Assembly (NCBI RefSeq): GCF_963676685.1
Contig: NC_092356.1
Span: 21,501,750-21,565,749 of the forward strand
Reading direction: 5' to 3'
Source of the DNA: Mytilus edulis
Lineage: Eukaryota > Mollusca > Bivalvia > Mytilida > Mytilidae
DNA length: 64,000 nucleotides
The first letter of the stretch is position 1. Each line of letters opens with the position of its first letter. The position numbers and the translations under genes are program-made. The notes beneath the pieces were generated by a model. That model worked only from the letters and a program-made list of their open reading frames with translations, did not search any database and was not told the DNA's origin. This document shows, piece by piece, positions 12,301 to 22,351 of this stretch.

Positions 12301-13529
12301 GATACCCCAATGATGATTGTGGCCAAGTTTGGTTTAATTTGGCCCAGTAGTTTCAGAGAAGAAGATTTTTGTAAAAGTTAACGACGACGGACGCCAAGTG
12401 ATGGGAAAAGCTCACTAAGGGCCAGGTGAGCTAAAAATAGTTAGTTTGTGTTGATTACTGTACTTTTGACCTATAATGGTTTACTTTTACAAATTGTGAC
12501 CATGATGACGAACCGTCTCATTAGCACTCATACTACATCGACTTATATCTATCTACATGTACATGTATGTATCTATAATTACATGTTAAGAATCCTGTTG
12601 CCTTCAATATCCAACACTTCTCTGACACCTTGATAACTGGAGTAATAATCAAAGTCATCTCCTGTTGCTGGTAAATCATTGGAACACTTGGTAGCTTGTA
12701 AAGCTGTCTTTAGTGCTTGCTGAAAATATATAATTTATAAATCAAATATATGAAAGCACTCAAAGTAATTATATACATGTAGGATAATTTGTTGTGATAG
12801 CACCTGATTTCAAGACTTTTGGGATTCTACATTTGTTTTGTGTTCAACATGTTCAGGCTATGCCATTTTCTGAAGGTACAGTATCCTGCATTGATTTGCT
12901 AACCGTCCTCGAGCACCTGAGACCACATCTGTTGGTTTTTAATATAGGTGAGGGTCTGTTACTTTTACAAGGATTTTCCATAGTGTTGTCATATTTTTTT
13001 TTATAAATGCAACTTAATATTTTGATTTGTTCAATATGTATCCGGTTAAGTCATGTTGGGTATCTTTTCATATGAATTGGACCATTTAGATGCATCAATA
13101 AATACTGAGAATGGAATCAGGGAATATATCAAACACAACTTGAATAAAAAGAAGAAAACAACACAGTCACCACTGGGTCTTCCAACAAAGCAAGAACATC
13201 CTACTGCCTCACACCAGGAGGCAGCTTCTATGCCTTTGAACTTTTACAGATACTCAGGTTTGTCTGTACTTAGAGTAAATTTTGATGTGAAAATACGGCA
13301 ATTTTAGCCAAAGGGTCCACATGAACCTTAAAAATTACTATAATTAGCAAATGATGCCAACTCCATACACCTCTCTCAAATTAAAATAACAAGCCTGAAG
13401 GATACACATGAGTAGAAGCATTTGCTTCATTGAGGTTTAAACACAAATGACCTGTGTGTAGTTAGTTAGGCTGTCGAAACCAGGCAGAAACTCTTCTGTT
13501 TCAGTTTCAGTTTGTTTTTCTTCTGACAT
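363..13529 (-). CDS. EXOSC10: Exosome component 10 (Rrp6-type 3'-5' exoribonuclease), 5' part, 12 coding exons
   Basis: This is the catalytic nuclear subunit of the RNA exosome, which trims and degrades RNA in the nucleus and nucleolus. Exons in transcript order are 13529-13452, 12719-12583, 9731-9608, 8213-8109, 6932-6773, 6246-6189, 5697-5622, 5401-5291, 3432-3289, 1944-1754, 1128-972 and 511-363. All junctions are in phase with GT..AG borders and give about 497 residues. The start ATG opens [18 protein letters not shown]. Residues 27-110 form the PMC2NT region, which in relatives binds C1D/Rrp47. The DEDD-Y nuclease lies at about 247-430, with D281 and E283 (AIDLE), D339 (HGADMD), Y404 and D408 (KYAREDTHY). 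The spacings 58, 69 and 4 agree with yeast Rrp6 as I recall it. The HRDC domain starts in the last exon seen ([10 protein letters not shown]..). The remaining C-terminal exons lie left of the window. The introns hold many mobile elements, all outside the coding exons. Confidence 0.95.
685..910. repeat. Dispersed repeat family B, copy 1
   Basis: The unit runs from CCACATGTGGAGCAGGAT to GAGTTTGACTGTCCCTCTGG. Other copies are at about 4305-4480, 20755-20905 and 58255-58460, with a partial one at 40620-40735. It has an open reading frame in one orientation, but the copies diverge with frame-breaking changes, so it is not a gene. It lies in an EXOSC10 intron. Confidence 0.75.
2217..2615. mobile_element. 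MITE with GGCC termini and TAA target duplication
   Basis: This 399-bp element has perfect 30-bp inverted ends: GGCC, nine A, then TATATGTCTGTTTCCTG. It is flanked on both sides by TAA (2214-2216 and 2616-2618). The GGCC-type ends with a 3-bp TWA duplication suggest the PIF/Harbinger superfamily, which is an inference. It has no coding capacity and sits in an EXOSC10 intron. Confidence 0.85.
3065..3220. mobile_element. Hairpin element (near-palindromic, about 155 bp)
   Basis: The left half (AAGTATTGAATGCTTCTTTT..) is the reverse complement of the right half with a few mismatches. It contains a shared arm GTAAAAGCGnTGACCG and a central palindrome GAATGAAG..CTTCATTC. Almost the whole element can fold into one long stem. 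It is probably a small MITE and lies in an EXOSC10 intron. Confidence 0.75.
3880..5047. mobile_element. Non-autonomous hAT-like DNA transposon with 8-bp target duplication
   Basis: This 1168-bp element begins TAGGGATGTC and ends in the inverted match ATCCCTA. A perfect 8-bp duplication CTTAAAAT flanks it (3872-3879 and 5048-5055). Sub-terminal repeats of the words GAGTACT and AAGTACT occur at both ends, as is common for hAT elements. No transposase reading frame is visible. A copy of dispersed family B is nested at about 4305-4480. It sits in the EXOSC10 intron between exons 8 and 9. Confidence 0.9.
6951..7023. repeat. Two-copy 38-bp tandem duplication
   Basis: The block TAAAACAAATGCTGATTTTA plus 15 more bases occurs at 6951-6985 and again at 6989-7023 with no mismatch. 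The perfect identity points to a recent event. It lies just upstream, in transcript direction, of the EXOSC10 exon at 6932-6773 and does not disturb its acceptor. Confidence 0.85.
7647..7888. mobile_element. Second GGCC-ended MITE with CTA target duplication
   Basis: This 242-bp element starts GGCCACA and ends ATGGCC, flanked by CTA on both sides (7644-7646 and 7889-7891). Inner inverted arms share GTTTGCCCnAACCCTACC. The terminal GGCC and 3-bp duplication match the element at 2217-2615, suggesting one superfamily, although the internal sequence differs. It is intronic in EXOSC10. Confidence 0.75.
9285..9575 (-). mobile_element. tRNA-derived SINE
   Basis: Read on the minus strand, the head at 9575 shows a tRNA-like A box (TAGTGTAGTGGTTAGTGC) and, about 35 bases on, a B box (GGTTCGATTC). 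A non-tRNA body of about 220 bp follows and ends near 9285. The body includes a GC-richer central block, as in animal SINEs with a shared core. It is not an intact tRNA because the acceptor stem does not pair properly. It lies in an EXOSC10 intron. Confidence 0.8.
10090..11005. mobile_element. Mosaic element with five 161-bp tandem units
   Basis: The element opens with AAGAGGCTGTCACAACGACA and closes with GTCACAAAAATCCGGTTAAA. Between them a unit containing CTTTCAAGAACCATAACTCC recurs at 10311, 10472, 10633 and 10794, exactly 161 bp apart. A more diverged first copy begins near 10140. The last unit is followed by a CCCG-repeat stretch. There is no coding capacity. It is intronic in EXOSC10. 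Confidence 0.85.
11165..12435. mobile_element. Mosaic element with 502-bp tandem duplication, GCTCACC/GGTGAGC ends
   Basis: The left end is GGCTCTAAAGAGCC..GCTCACC and the right end is CCAGGTGAGCTAAAA, so short inverted motifs bound it. Two units of about 470 bp lie 502 bp apart: CAATAACTCC at 11419 and 11921, TTCAGGGGCAGCA at 11576 and 12078. Open stretches within it are not genes. It is intronic in EXOSC10. Confidence 0.8.
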
Positions 13530-14944
13530 TTTGCACGTGTTCTGTTGTTGTTTATTATTTTCGAACTTTTCAGAAAAAAAATGATCAAAAAGCATTCCAC
13601 AGAACAAATTTAAAACAAAAATAAATATTTCTATTTCAATCAAATGATATTTTTAGAAGTATTGCAGATATTCTTTTTATTATCATTTATTTTACGAACC
13701 TAAATCAATGTCTAAAATACTCTACATATCGGTACAGATATGATATGAATTACGAGCCATCAAAAGTGTATCCTGATCGAATGTGTGTATCGTTGATAAA
13801 AGATGTATAGACTAGTACTGACTTATACACAATGTAATTGTTTTTCATCTATCAATCATATTCCCTATGTTTATTTCAAAGTCAGACAGATGTTTCTGGA
13901 AGGACCCCCCTTTTATTTTTATTTTCATGATTCTTTAACGTTGTAACGTCAATGATTTCGAATAATTTTATGTGTTAACGCTTTTTATATGTATCTCATA
14001 TAATGCAAAAAATATGGCAAATGATAAGTGAACAAAAAATAAAATATCATAGGAATATTTACTTCTTTAAAAAAAAAAATCTGATAGAATTTAAGAAGAC
14101 TGAGTGGTAGGTCCGCCCCCCCCCCCCCCCCCCCCAAAAAAAAAAAAAAAACCCTGGCTGTGATATATGTCTCTGGTTTAACCGCTTGTCAGAAGGACAA
14201 TTCACGTATTGGTTTTAATTCTTTGAGTCATTATACCTCTGCTAGTGGACTATCAGTCCCAGAGGATATCATCAGTTCAGTAGTCAGTACTTCGATACCT
14301 ACATGATTTATAACATATTTAAAATTGTCCGTTTATAATTTTTCGTACCTATTTATATATACAGAAATAAATATATAACGTATAACGTGTTGTTTTCATT
14401 TTTTCTCATCTTTATTAAATTCGTAACTAGATGGGCAATTTCTCTCCATATTCTATATATGATCACTTGTTTACCTGTTATAGTATTTTGAATGTTGTTT
14501 TTACATGTTTTACTTGTCAGCCGCACATGCTGCGTTTGGTGCACACCTCCCGTCGTTACACTTTAAATATTTCGACATAGCTTCAATTAATGTAGTTCAA
14601 GATAAGGATGTCAACAAAGAACTAGGTATCTTATATCTATATTCATTTAAAAAAAAGATATCTTGCATTTTCACCAGGCATTTTTATTGCTGCCATTTTG
14701 TTTAAGGTTTTTCATGCCTATCGTTTAGGTCAAATCGATCCGTATAGCTCTCTCTGGCAGCTTTTTATTATTTTAGTGAAGATGTGCTGAAAATGAATAA
14801 AAAGCGACGTTCACTCAATAATATAGGTATCGTCAATGCGACAGCAACACAATACCATGAAAACACAAAATAAATCTCAGCTTATCAAACCAACATAGTA
14901 TTGCAGTCTCTTAAAATAACAACAAACTAGTATAAATAATTTAA
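13530..14944. other. Region upstream of EXOSC10; no gene found
   Basis: This AT-rich stretch follows the EXOSC10 start. It should hold the promoter, but I see no convincing core element. It contains a C20-A16 homopolymer pair (14116-14151), a decayed family F fragment near 14216-14310, and one exon-like block at 14519-14625 with an acceptor (TTGTCAG) and a donor (CTAG/GTATCT) whose product I do not recognise. Confidence 0.5.
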
Positions 14945-15110
14945 AAAAAATGAGGTATGATTGTCAATAAGGCACCTTTCCACAAAAGACCAAAATAGCA
15001 CAGACATATGGAACTATATGTCTTCGTACAGCCTTCAACCATAAGCTATAAAAGAGACAAATGTAAAACAATTCAAATGAGAAAAAAACTAACGGCCTAA
15101 TTTAATTACA
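14945..15110. repeat. Dispersed repeat family A, partial copy
   Basis: The copy has ATGAGGTATGATTGTCAATA, CACAAAAGACCAAAATAGCA and a degraded continuation matching the family A body at 53-355. It is truncated before the GTGGCGGGGTTAAA end. Confidence 0.7.
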
Positions 15111-15234
15111 TGTTCATTACAGACACATACTAAATGCATTGGGTTTGTCTTAGTGATGGAGTCACTTATATCTCTTTATATGTCTGTTTATTTAACGCAT
15201 CAATGTAAAAATATCGGAAATTGATGAGACTGTC

Positions 15235-15440
15235 ATTAAAGTGAGAGGGTTAGCGCTATAGAACCAGGTTTAATCCACCATTTTCTACATTTGAAAATGC
15301 CTGTACCAAGTCAGGAATATGACATGTCTTGTCCATTCGTTTTTGATGCGTTTTGTTATTTGATTTTGCCATGTGATTATGGACTTTCCCAATTGATCTT
15401 CCTCTAAGTTCAGTATTTTTGTGATTTTACTTTTTTCATA
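15235..15440. repeat. Dispersed repeat family D, copy 1
   Basis: The unit contains GAGAGGGTTAGCGCTATA, CCTGTACCAAGTCAGGAA and TTCAGTATTTTTGTGATTTT. Inverted copies are at 28860-29075 and 52320-52530. All are non-coding. Confidence 0.65.
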
Positions 15441-15774
15441 CTAAGTTAAATTAAAACTTTTATTGAATTACATCTTTCCAGAAAGTTTTCTGATTGTTTA
15501 TATTACTGAATATATTAGTCTTATTAATTGTATCCAATACCTTCGCATGATCCGTGTGTATCACTATTATCTTAATCAAATATTTTCATCTTTACTATTT
15601 ACACACAATTATCAAATTGGTGTTTATATTTGCATGTCAGTGCAAAAGATGAAAGAAACAGTTTATCTCAATCTGTTGCACTTTTGTACTTTGTGCATCT
15701 GTGTATAACACGGTCAGGTTCATTGAGACGACATTTAGTAACAGTCCTTCTGCGTCTATCTAAAGTCCAGCTGA

Positions 15775-15965
15775 ATCCCGACAACAGGGGTTGAGATTTC
15801 TCGCTGTGTTGATTGATTGATTGTTGGTTGCCCGACGTCTAGAGGCAAATATTCGCTGTGTTGAAGACATTGTTGGCCGTGGGCTGTTTTCTGCTCTTTT
15901 GTCGGGTTTTTGTCTCTAAGACACATTCCCCGTTTCTATTCTCAACTTTATGTAATCCACTGTTA
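15775..15965. repeat. Dispersed repeat family C, copy 1
   Basis: The unit spans TTTCTCGCTGTGTTG and GACACATTCCCCGTTTCTAT. Related copies are at 31440-31590 (same orientation) and 19553-19705 (inverted, in the profilin intron). A short tail of the family is at 32995-33025. Confidence 0.65.
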
Positions 15966-16324
15966 TGCATCTTCGGTTTTTTTTTTACATCCGTACGAAA
16001 TGATAATTACCGTACAGTTAGCTATGAAAGGCCTCGCAACTTCAATCACGGTTCTTCACGTTTATTGATGCACATAAACGTTTACTGTTAATTTGATCTC
16101 ATGCATCTAATATTTGCCACTGGACGATAAGCAACCAAAATTCAGTCAATTCTTATTACATATTACTACAGGTCGAGAAACCTTACAAGTAAAGTACTAT
16201 ATACACACAATCATACGCTCCAAACAAAGAGAATTGACGGAAATTCGTTTGATAATACTCATCAATTGCCTGGAACTTTTATAGGTTTTTTTTCTGTTCA
16301 TTTAGCATATACATTGCATGCAAT

Positions 16325-16690
16325 TAGACAATGAGCCAATGAGACAACTCTCCACAATATACCAAATGACACAGAAATTAACAACAATAGGTCACCGTAC
16401 GGCTTCAACAATGAGCAAAGCCAATACCGCATAATCAGCTATAAAAGGCCCCGAAATGACAAATATAAACAATTCAAATGAGAAAATGAACGGCCTAATT
16501 TATGTACAAAAAATAAACGAAAAACAAATATGTAACACATCAACAAACGACAACCACTGAATTATAGGCTACTGACTTCGGACAGTCAAATACATACAGA
16601 ATGTGGCGGAGTTAAACATGTTAGCGGGATCCTAACCCTTCCCTAACCTGGGACAGTGGTATAACAGTACAACATAAGAACGAACTATAA
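16325..16690. repeat. Dispersed repeat family A, longest copy
   Basis: This copy extends past GTGGCGGAGTTAAACATG to a segment with CTAACCTGGGACAGTGG, shared with the copy at 25838-26200. It therefore defines a family length of about 365 bp. Confidence 0.75.
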
Positions 16691-17060
16691 CAATCAGTTG
16701 AAAAAGGCTTAACTCATCAGATGGACAAAAATACAAGTGGACGTGGTTTAACCATTCGCATCCGGTATATGCTTATTCCAAGCCAGAGCCTGTAATTCAG
16801 TGGGTGTCGTTTGAAGCTGTATATCTTATTTGTTTTTCGTTCATTATTTTGTACATAAATCCGGTAGTTTTCTCGTTTGGATTGTTTTACAAAATTTATT
16901 TGTCATTTCGGGCCTTTTATAACTGCATGGTTTTTACTCATTGTTGAAAGACGTACGGCGATTTATATAGTTGTTAATGACTGCATGGTCATTTGGTCTC
17001 TGGTGGAGATTATTCTCATTGGAAAGCATACCACATCTTCTTATTCTTATATAAAAAAAT

Positions 17061-17190
17061 CAGGGGCGGATCTAGCAATTTTTTGAAGGGGAGTTCACAA
17101 CCCAGGATAAAAAGGGGTTCCAACTGCATGTCCCTATTTAAATGCATTAAAAAAAGGGGGTTCCAACCCCCGAAGCCCCCTCTGGATCAT
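17061..17190. mobile_element. MITE with CAGGGGCGGATC-type end, copy 1
   Basis: It opens CAGGGGCGGATCTAG and closes near TCTGGATC, with G-rich and C-rich inner blocks (AAAGGGGTTCCAAC / GGTTCCAACCCCCG). It belongs with the elements at 17572-17727 and 22713-22858. No clear target duplication is visible in this copy. Confidence 0.65.
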
Positions 17191-17571
17191 TCACTGGAAA
17201 AGTTATAAGACGTATTGATTAATTGTGCTGGAGTTACCCCCTTTTTTGTCCTAAGATATATATGCAATGAGTTTGCGAATAATGTGAAAAAAAGTCACAT
17301 TATATTTTTTTTTATCTTTATTCTCATCATCAAATACATATAAGGTACAAAGAGGACATCACATTAATTACATAAAATATGACTACAAACTACATATACA
17401 CAAAATACATTTTAGTTCATCACCAGGACACACTCGCTCGTATAAACTTAAATACATCTATGAGATCTGTCTTTTTGGCAGAAGACATAGTTTCAGGAAA
17501 GAGTGTTATGTCTGGTCATCTGCTGAAACGATTTCTTGTAATATGTTTCGTCTCTGAACAATATTAATAAT

Positions 17572-17727
17572 CAGTGGCAGATCCAGAACTTTTTGTAAGG
17601 GGGACCGCTGACTGATGTAAGGGGCCCCTCTCCAGTCACGTGTCAGTGATTCCTTATATAATCAACCAAATTTTTCCCACGAAAGAGGGGGGCTCCCCCC
17701 CCCCCCCGAGCCCCCTGGATCCGCCTA
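17572..17727. mobile_element. MITE with CAGGGGCGGATC-type end, copy 2
   Basis: It runs from CAGTGGCAGATCCAG to CTGGATCCGCCTA, giving inverted ends of about 14 bp. The interior has a G-run and a C13 run in the arms. It is non-coding. Confidence 0.65.
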
Positions 17728-18614
17728 TGATAATGTAATTTGATTCATCCTAAATGTCTAGTTAACACAAATAACACTTTTCCCCCCGTTCTTTACAGTA
17801 ACATTTTAAAGTTCAACTCCAGTTTTATGATTACTCATTCTGAAATTTTAAAATATTTATCTAAACAGAAGGTACAGTAATCGAAGTCTTTTGCTTAGTT
17901 TTGAAGAGCCCAAGCCACTTCTGTTTGAATTGATCACATACGGTGATGCTTTAGTATTATTTATTTATTTCAACCATATATATCACTCAAAATGTATTGT
18001 ACGTGTGTTTCAAAAATAGCAAAATCCAAATTCATAAAAAAATAAAATGAAGTTCTGACCAATTTGAACTTTTCAAAATTTTATATTTTTGGTTTAATGC
18101 AAGTGATAAGATAATATGTATATAATATAGGAGAGTTTTGACATTTCATAATTGGTTTAAAGAAATCAATGGAACTAAAATGCAATCATTGAAAATAATC
18201 TTAAGACACATTTTATTTATAATACAACATGTGCATGTGTACACGAGATTCCAACGCTTTATTGTCAAATATGTCTATAAGTTTACCACACTTGTCGTCC
18301 ACAGTACCGACTTGACTGATTTTAGAATGCATTCCTCGTACAGCTAAATAACTTCAATTTCGTATGTTTCGTCATACTATTTCATTTCTTATGTTTATCA
18401 AGAATTATCAACCATTACCAACAGCAACGATTTACTTTATGCCATTCGAAGCAATTGTCTGTGACTCTCGTTGCAGCATAGGGAACAATTGTCAGTGACT
18501 CACTTTGCATCATTCGGAAGATTTGTCTGTGACAACTATAGGCCATAAGAAGTAAGCTGGTAATGTCAATATCTATATTATGCAAAATCTTTTTTACCGT
18601 TCTTCAGATGCTAA

Positions 18615-18620
18615 TTTATT
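18615..18620 (-). terminator. Poly(A) signal of the profilin-like gene
   Basis: The plus strand reads TTTATT, so AATAAA lies on the minus strand 47 nt after the profilin stop codon. This is a plausible short 3' UTR. Confidence 0.55.
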
Positions 18621-18666
18621 TTTCAGATCATTGTTAAATATGCTAGTAATCGAAAGAAAACTTATG

Positions 18667-19997
18667 CTAGCATTTTTTGGCTTTTATCATTTCTGCAATC
18701 TTTTTAATCCACTCGGCTGCTTTTCCACTCGTATGTCTTGATTTACACATGGCAATTATATACAAACAGTTTGTTTTGCAAACGATAATATATGTTTGCC
18801 CATTAAACGAAACAAATTGCCCAGGATCACGTGATTTAATGCAATACGTCACACCTTTTATCCGTATAGTTTCGGCCTTCTCATTAGCTAAACATTTCTT
18901 GACATTCTGAAAGAAAGAAAAAAAAAACCAATAAGTCAGCAAGTCATTGATTAACAACGATTTCGGTTACTTTGGATTTATTATTGTCTAAGGGATACGC
19001 TATTTATGGTTTTCGTGGGTGAACCACGAATTTAATTGTCCTACAAAGGACATTAAACTTGTATGTAGACTTTGAAAAAACCTCAAAATCAAATATCAAC
19101 GAAAATGTGAATTTCCCTCAACCCAGGACATTTGGGACGAAATAAGAACTGTGAAATTTCAAACTGACAATGAGAAAACAAAATTTAAATCAAAAATAGA
19201 TATTTGAAGACAGTGTGTTGCCTTATTGACATCTTTTGATTATTTCTGTTGTTGGTTTGCGATCTTATTAAGGTATACACCAGATGCAAAAGAAGATATT
19301 ATGTCGGCATTTCAAAACCAAATTAGAAGTTAAAAAAACACCAAACAACACTATAATTGCTAATCAAAAATACACAAACAAAAATGTAAAAAAAACAAAT
19401 CCCAAACACCTTTCGAACAATTGTTACTTATTTTTTTCTAAGTACATGGTGCATAATTCTATAAAAGAATCGAAATGAGCTAGCAGTGCATATTTATTCC
19501 TGTGGATAAAATTGTTTGATTGTTGTTTGCTTAACGTCCAGTGGCAAATATTTCATAAAATTGAGAATGGAAATGGGGAATGTGCCAAAGAGACAACAAC
19601 CCGACCATAGAAAAAAACAACAGCAGAAGGTCACCAACAGGTCTTCAATGTAGCGAGAAATTCCCGCACCCGGAGGCGTCCTTTAACTGGCCCCTTAACA
19701 AATATATACTAGTTCAGTGATAATGAACGCCATACTAATTTCCAAATTGTACAAAGAACATGCATGTTCAGGACGATCCTGTTGATAAAAAGAAGACTAT
19801 ATGTTACTTACAATCAAGTCTTCATCTGAGACAGTGAAACCTTTGGACACTGCTGCTGTTTCTCCATTGTGACGTATCAACGCTGCCCCCGTGATGACCA
19901 ACTTTGAATGTTTCTGCATAATATGGTCAACCCAATGACTCCATATATTCTTGACCTTAAGAGACCCGCTTCCATAAGTACTTAAAAGGAGACTCAT
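18667..19997 (-). CDS. Profilin-like actin-monomer-binding protein, two coding exons
   Basis: Exons 19997-19812 (62 codons, ATG at 19997) and 18906-18667 join in phase 0 through ATT/GTAAGT and TTTCAG/AAT, giving 141 residues, close to the normal profilin size. The N-terminal part has the conserved pattern W-x2-(W/Y)-V-D-x-(I/L)-M (WSHWVDHIM), then ITGAALIRHNG and a GFTVSDEDL segment, as in animal profilins. The C-terminal half ends in an amphipathic helix-like tail (AAEWIKKIAEMIKAKKC), the usual place of the poly-proline-binding helix. Profilins bind G-actin and proline-rich proteins such as formins in the cytoplasm. The sequence is rather diverged in the middle, so it may be a lineage-specific paralogue. 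A 5' UTR exon is likely at 20435-20360. The family C repeat in its only coding intron is harmless to splicing. Confidence 0.8.
19553..19705. repeat. Dispersed repeat family C, inverted copy in profilin intron
   Basis: AATTGAGAATGGAAATGGGG and the following 130 bp are the reverse complement of the units at 15775-15965 and 31440-31590. Confidence 0.7.
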
Positions 19998-20359
19998 TAT
20001 CTTATATATGCTATGGTGCTTCTGGAGAACAATCTTTTACGTTAGATGTGCCTGAAAAAAGAAATAACAATAGTTATAAAGAAATGATTAAAACAGTCAA
20101 ATTTTATATTAAAAAAATATGTATGCTTTACTTTTTACGTAATGACCGGTAATAACAATTTAATATTAATGCAAAAAAAAAAGTACTTAAGGATAGAAAA
20201 GGATATGTTTTAGGATAAACAACAACAAACATGATAATTAGGGTAACACAAACACCAAACACCATTCAATGTGTTTTATCTTCGTAAATTTAAACGACAA
20301 ATAAAAAAAAAATAAAAATTCAAAACAATTGTTATGTTATATAATTCTAATTAACTTAC

Positions 20360-20435
20360 CTGATAATTTTTTAAGTTCTCTCGTTTCTACTTAAAATCTT
20401 CTGTATATCTTTCTTGTTGATTGAGCAATGGTTAT
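20360..20435 (-). other. Probable 5' UTR exon of the profilin-like gene
   Basis: On the minus strand this 76-nt block is bounded by an acceptor with a T-rich tract (TTTTTTCCTCAG) and a strong donor (CAG/GTAAGTT). The next acceptor (TTTTTTCAG at 20054-20052) leads into the exon with the start codon. It holds no upstream ATG in frame with the profilin-like protein. Assignment rests on splice signals only. Confidence 0.5.
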
Positions 20436-20754
20436 CTGAGGAAAAAATAAGTATCAACACTGTATATATCATGAATGACTAAAATTTTCCATTTGTAAAT
20501 GTATTTATATATTGATAAAACTACCGATAAAAATGGTCACGTGAACTTAACGGCGAGCGTCACAACTATATGTTTATCACAAGCACGTGTTGACTGTTTA
20601 CATGAGTTACATGATGTTATTTATCATCTGTTGTAGTCATAACGCAAACAATATGCAGATAGCAAAACATAAGTTATATATCTACACAATGTAACAATTA
20701 GAAATACCAAATAAGTAAACAATCGGTATGTAAATTCTTACACGAAGAACACGA

Positions 20755-20905
20755 TGGGTTGCCACATGTGGAGCAGAATCTGCTCTCACTTTCAGAGCAT
20801 TCATTGATCATCCAGGTTTTTGATGGGGTTCATGTTGCATACTCTTTAGTTTTCTATGCTGTGTTTTGTAAACTATCCTTGTTTGTCTTTTGATAGTGTT
20901 ACTGT
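20755..20905. repeat. Dispersed repeat family B, copy
   Basis: TTGCCACATGTGGAGCAGAA is followed by TTCATGTTGCATACTCTTTA and TTTTCTATGCTGTGTTTTG. It matches the family B units at 685-910 and 58255-58460. Confidence 0.7.
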
Positions 20906-21262
20906 TTTTTAGCGTGAAATTACTGTGAATTCAAAAAAAATAAAGTGATTCAAATTACATCTAAACTTTCGAACTTTAATCAAAATCTCGGAGAAAATAC
21001 ATATTTGTTATTTTTGTTATATTCACGTGATATTCACATGATTTTTTTCATGTATAAGATCATATGAGGTGAATCTCACGTGAAGTTCATGTGAGCAAAT
21101 TGTGTCTGTGTTTCCCTTTGAGACAATGTATAGTTTGCCACTTTTTTTTTTTTAAAACCTGACCGTACGAGTTTCAATAACCAAGAATACAGAAGAGAAA
21201 CAACACACCTAGTATGATCATTGGGTAGGGCAAGGTCCAGCTACATTTTGGTTTTTACAGAG

Positions 21263-21628
21263 AGATGAAGATTAACGTTCATAAACAATTAGTTTAATTC
21301 GCATTCGAAACGTTTAACGTCCCAACGTCAATTCTAATTCGAAATGAAATACGCATCAAAATTGCTTTACTGTCCTAAGGCAGCAAAAAAACCATAGCCC
21401 CCCCCCCCCCCCCCCCCCCCAGAAAATCAAATGGTTGCTGCCTAACGACGTTAACTTTTAATTCGGATTATCAAAAACGTATTTCTAATGCAAATTAGTT
21501 AATTAGAAATAACCAATTCGAATCAATTCGAATTAAAAAAGAATAGTGTGTGAACGCGATTAGCGAATTCGATTCGCATTCGATTCGAACTCAATTCTAA
21601 TTAAAGGTACGTGTGAACGAAGCATTAA
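21263..21628. repeat. AATTCGAAT-rich segment with 23-base C run
   Basis: The stretch is dense in words such as ATTCGAA, AATTCG and CGAATT on both strands and is interrupted by a C23 run (21398-21420). Its ends (ATTAACGTTCATAA and GTGTGAACGAAGCATTAA) are weakly inverted, so it may be an old DNA element. No gene is visible. Confidence 0.4.
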
Positions 21629-21708
21629 TAACATAAAAAATGTGGTGCACAGTGAATAACCCGCATAGCGGGTATTTTAAAATGTGCACCACAATTTTTT
21701 GTGTTATT
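21627..21708. mobile_element. Small hairpin element with CCCGC..GCGGG core
   Basis: The arms AATAACATAAAAAATGTGGT and ACCACAATTTTTTGTGTTAT are inverted matches. Inside lies a second palindrome, AACCCGC-ATA-GCGGGT. The whole 80-bp block folds on itself. Confidence 0.7.
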
Positions 21709-22106
21709 TCGAATCAATCTAATTAAAAACCGATCTCTCATCGCTCCTGTTTCTGATATGTCGCGTGGGAGATCTAACGAAACCCGCTTTGAGGTCACAT
21801 GTGAGTGACCTCGTAGGTGTGTCTTTTTCGACCAATGAAATTGAGTCTTCCACGATCTTGGAAGTTTAACGTAAGGCAAAGGGATGTAACTCATTTTATT
21901 TACGACGAAATCGTCAGTCATAATAATTCATAAACTTTTTTTAAAAGCTTATTAATAGGTCGTCAACTCATTTGCATATCTTTATAAATTCATGACTTTT
22001 AGTTCACTCACATGTGACCTCAAAGCGGTTTCGTTAGATCTCCCACGCGACATATCAGAAACAGGAGCGATGAGAGATCGGTTTTTAATTAGATTGATTT
22101 CGAATA
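21709..22106. mobile_element. Foldback element with about 98-bp inverted arms
   Basis: The arm at 21709-21808 is repeated as reverse complement at 22009-22106 with about two single-base differences; both contain CGCGTGGGAGATCTAACGAA. About 200 bp of unique AT-rich sequence separates them. The open frame of 98 codons on the minus strand crosses the left arm and is not a gene. Near identity of the arms indicates recent origin or gene conversion. Confidence 0.85.
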
Positions 22107-22240
22107 GACAGATAAAATATTACAGTTATTTCTTATATTATAAATTATTCTAAATTCCATTTTAAATCGGAGTAAACCATAAAAAAAACGTTGATAACGT
22201 CACGGTCACATGACTAAATTATGTCTGTGAGCAGCTGGGT

Positions 22241-22351
22241 TGCGTTCAATATCGTATCGACTACGTAGATTTATGACTATTGAACGTGTATTTCGTCTAG
22301 CTGCTACATATATATTGATAGCAGCTACGTAGCCGCTACGATATTGAACGC
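22241..22351. mobile_element. Short MITE, GCGTTCAATATCGTA termini
   Basis: Inverted ends of about 28 bp (GCGTTCAATATCGTAnCGnCTACGTAG) enclose an inner pair, GCTGCTA / TAGCAGC, giving a nested hairpin of 111 bp. No coding sequence is present. Confidence 0.75.

Noticed and set aside
12794..13307. Two plus-strand open frames of 70 and 84 codons in EXOSC10 intron 1
   Set aside because: No recognisable domain, no matching splice pairs and no start context. They lie antisense in an intron of a well-supported gene.
21625..21921. 98-codon minus-strand frame
   Set aside because: It runs through one hairpin element and one arm of the foldback element, so the frame is structural coincidence.
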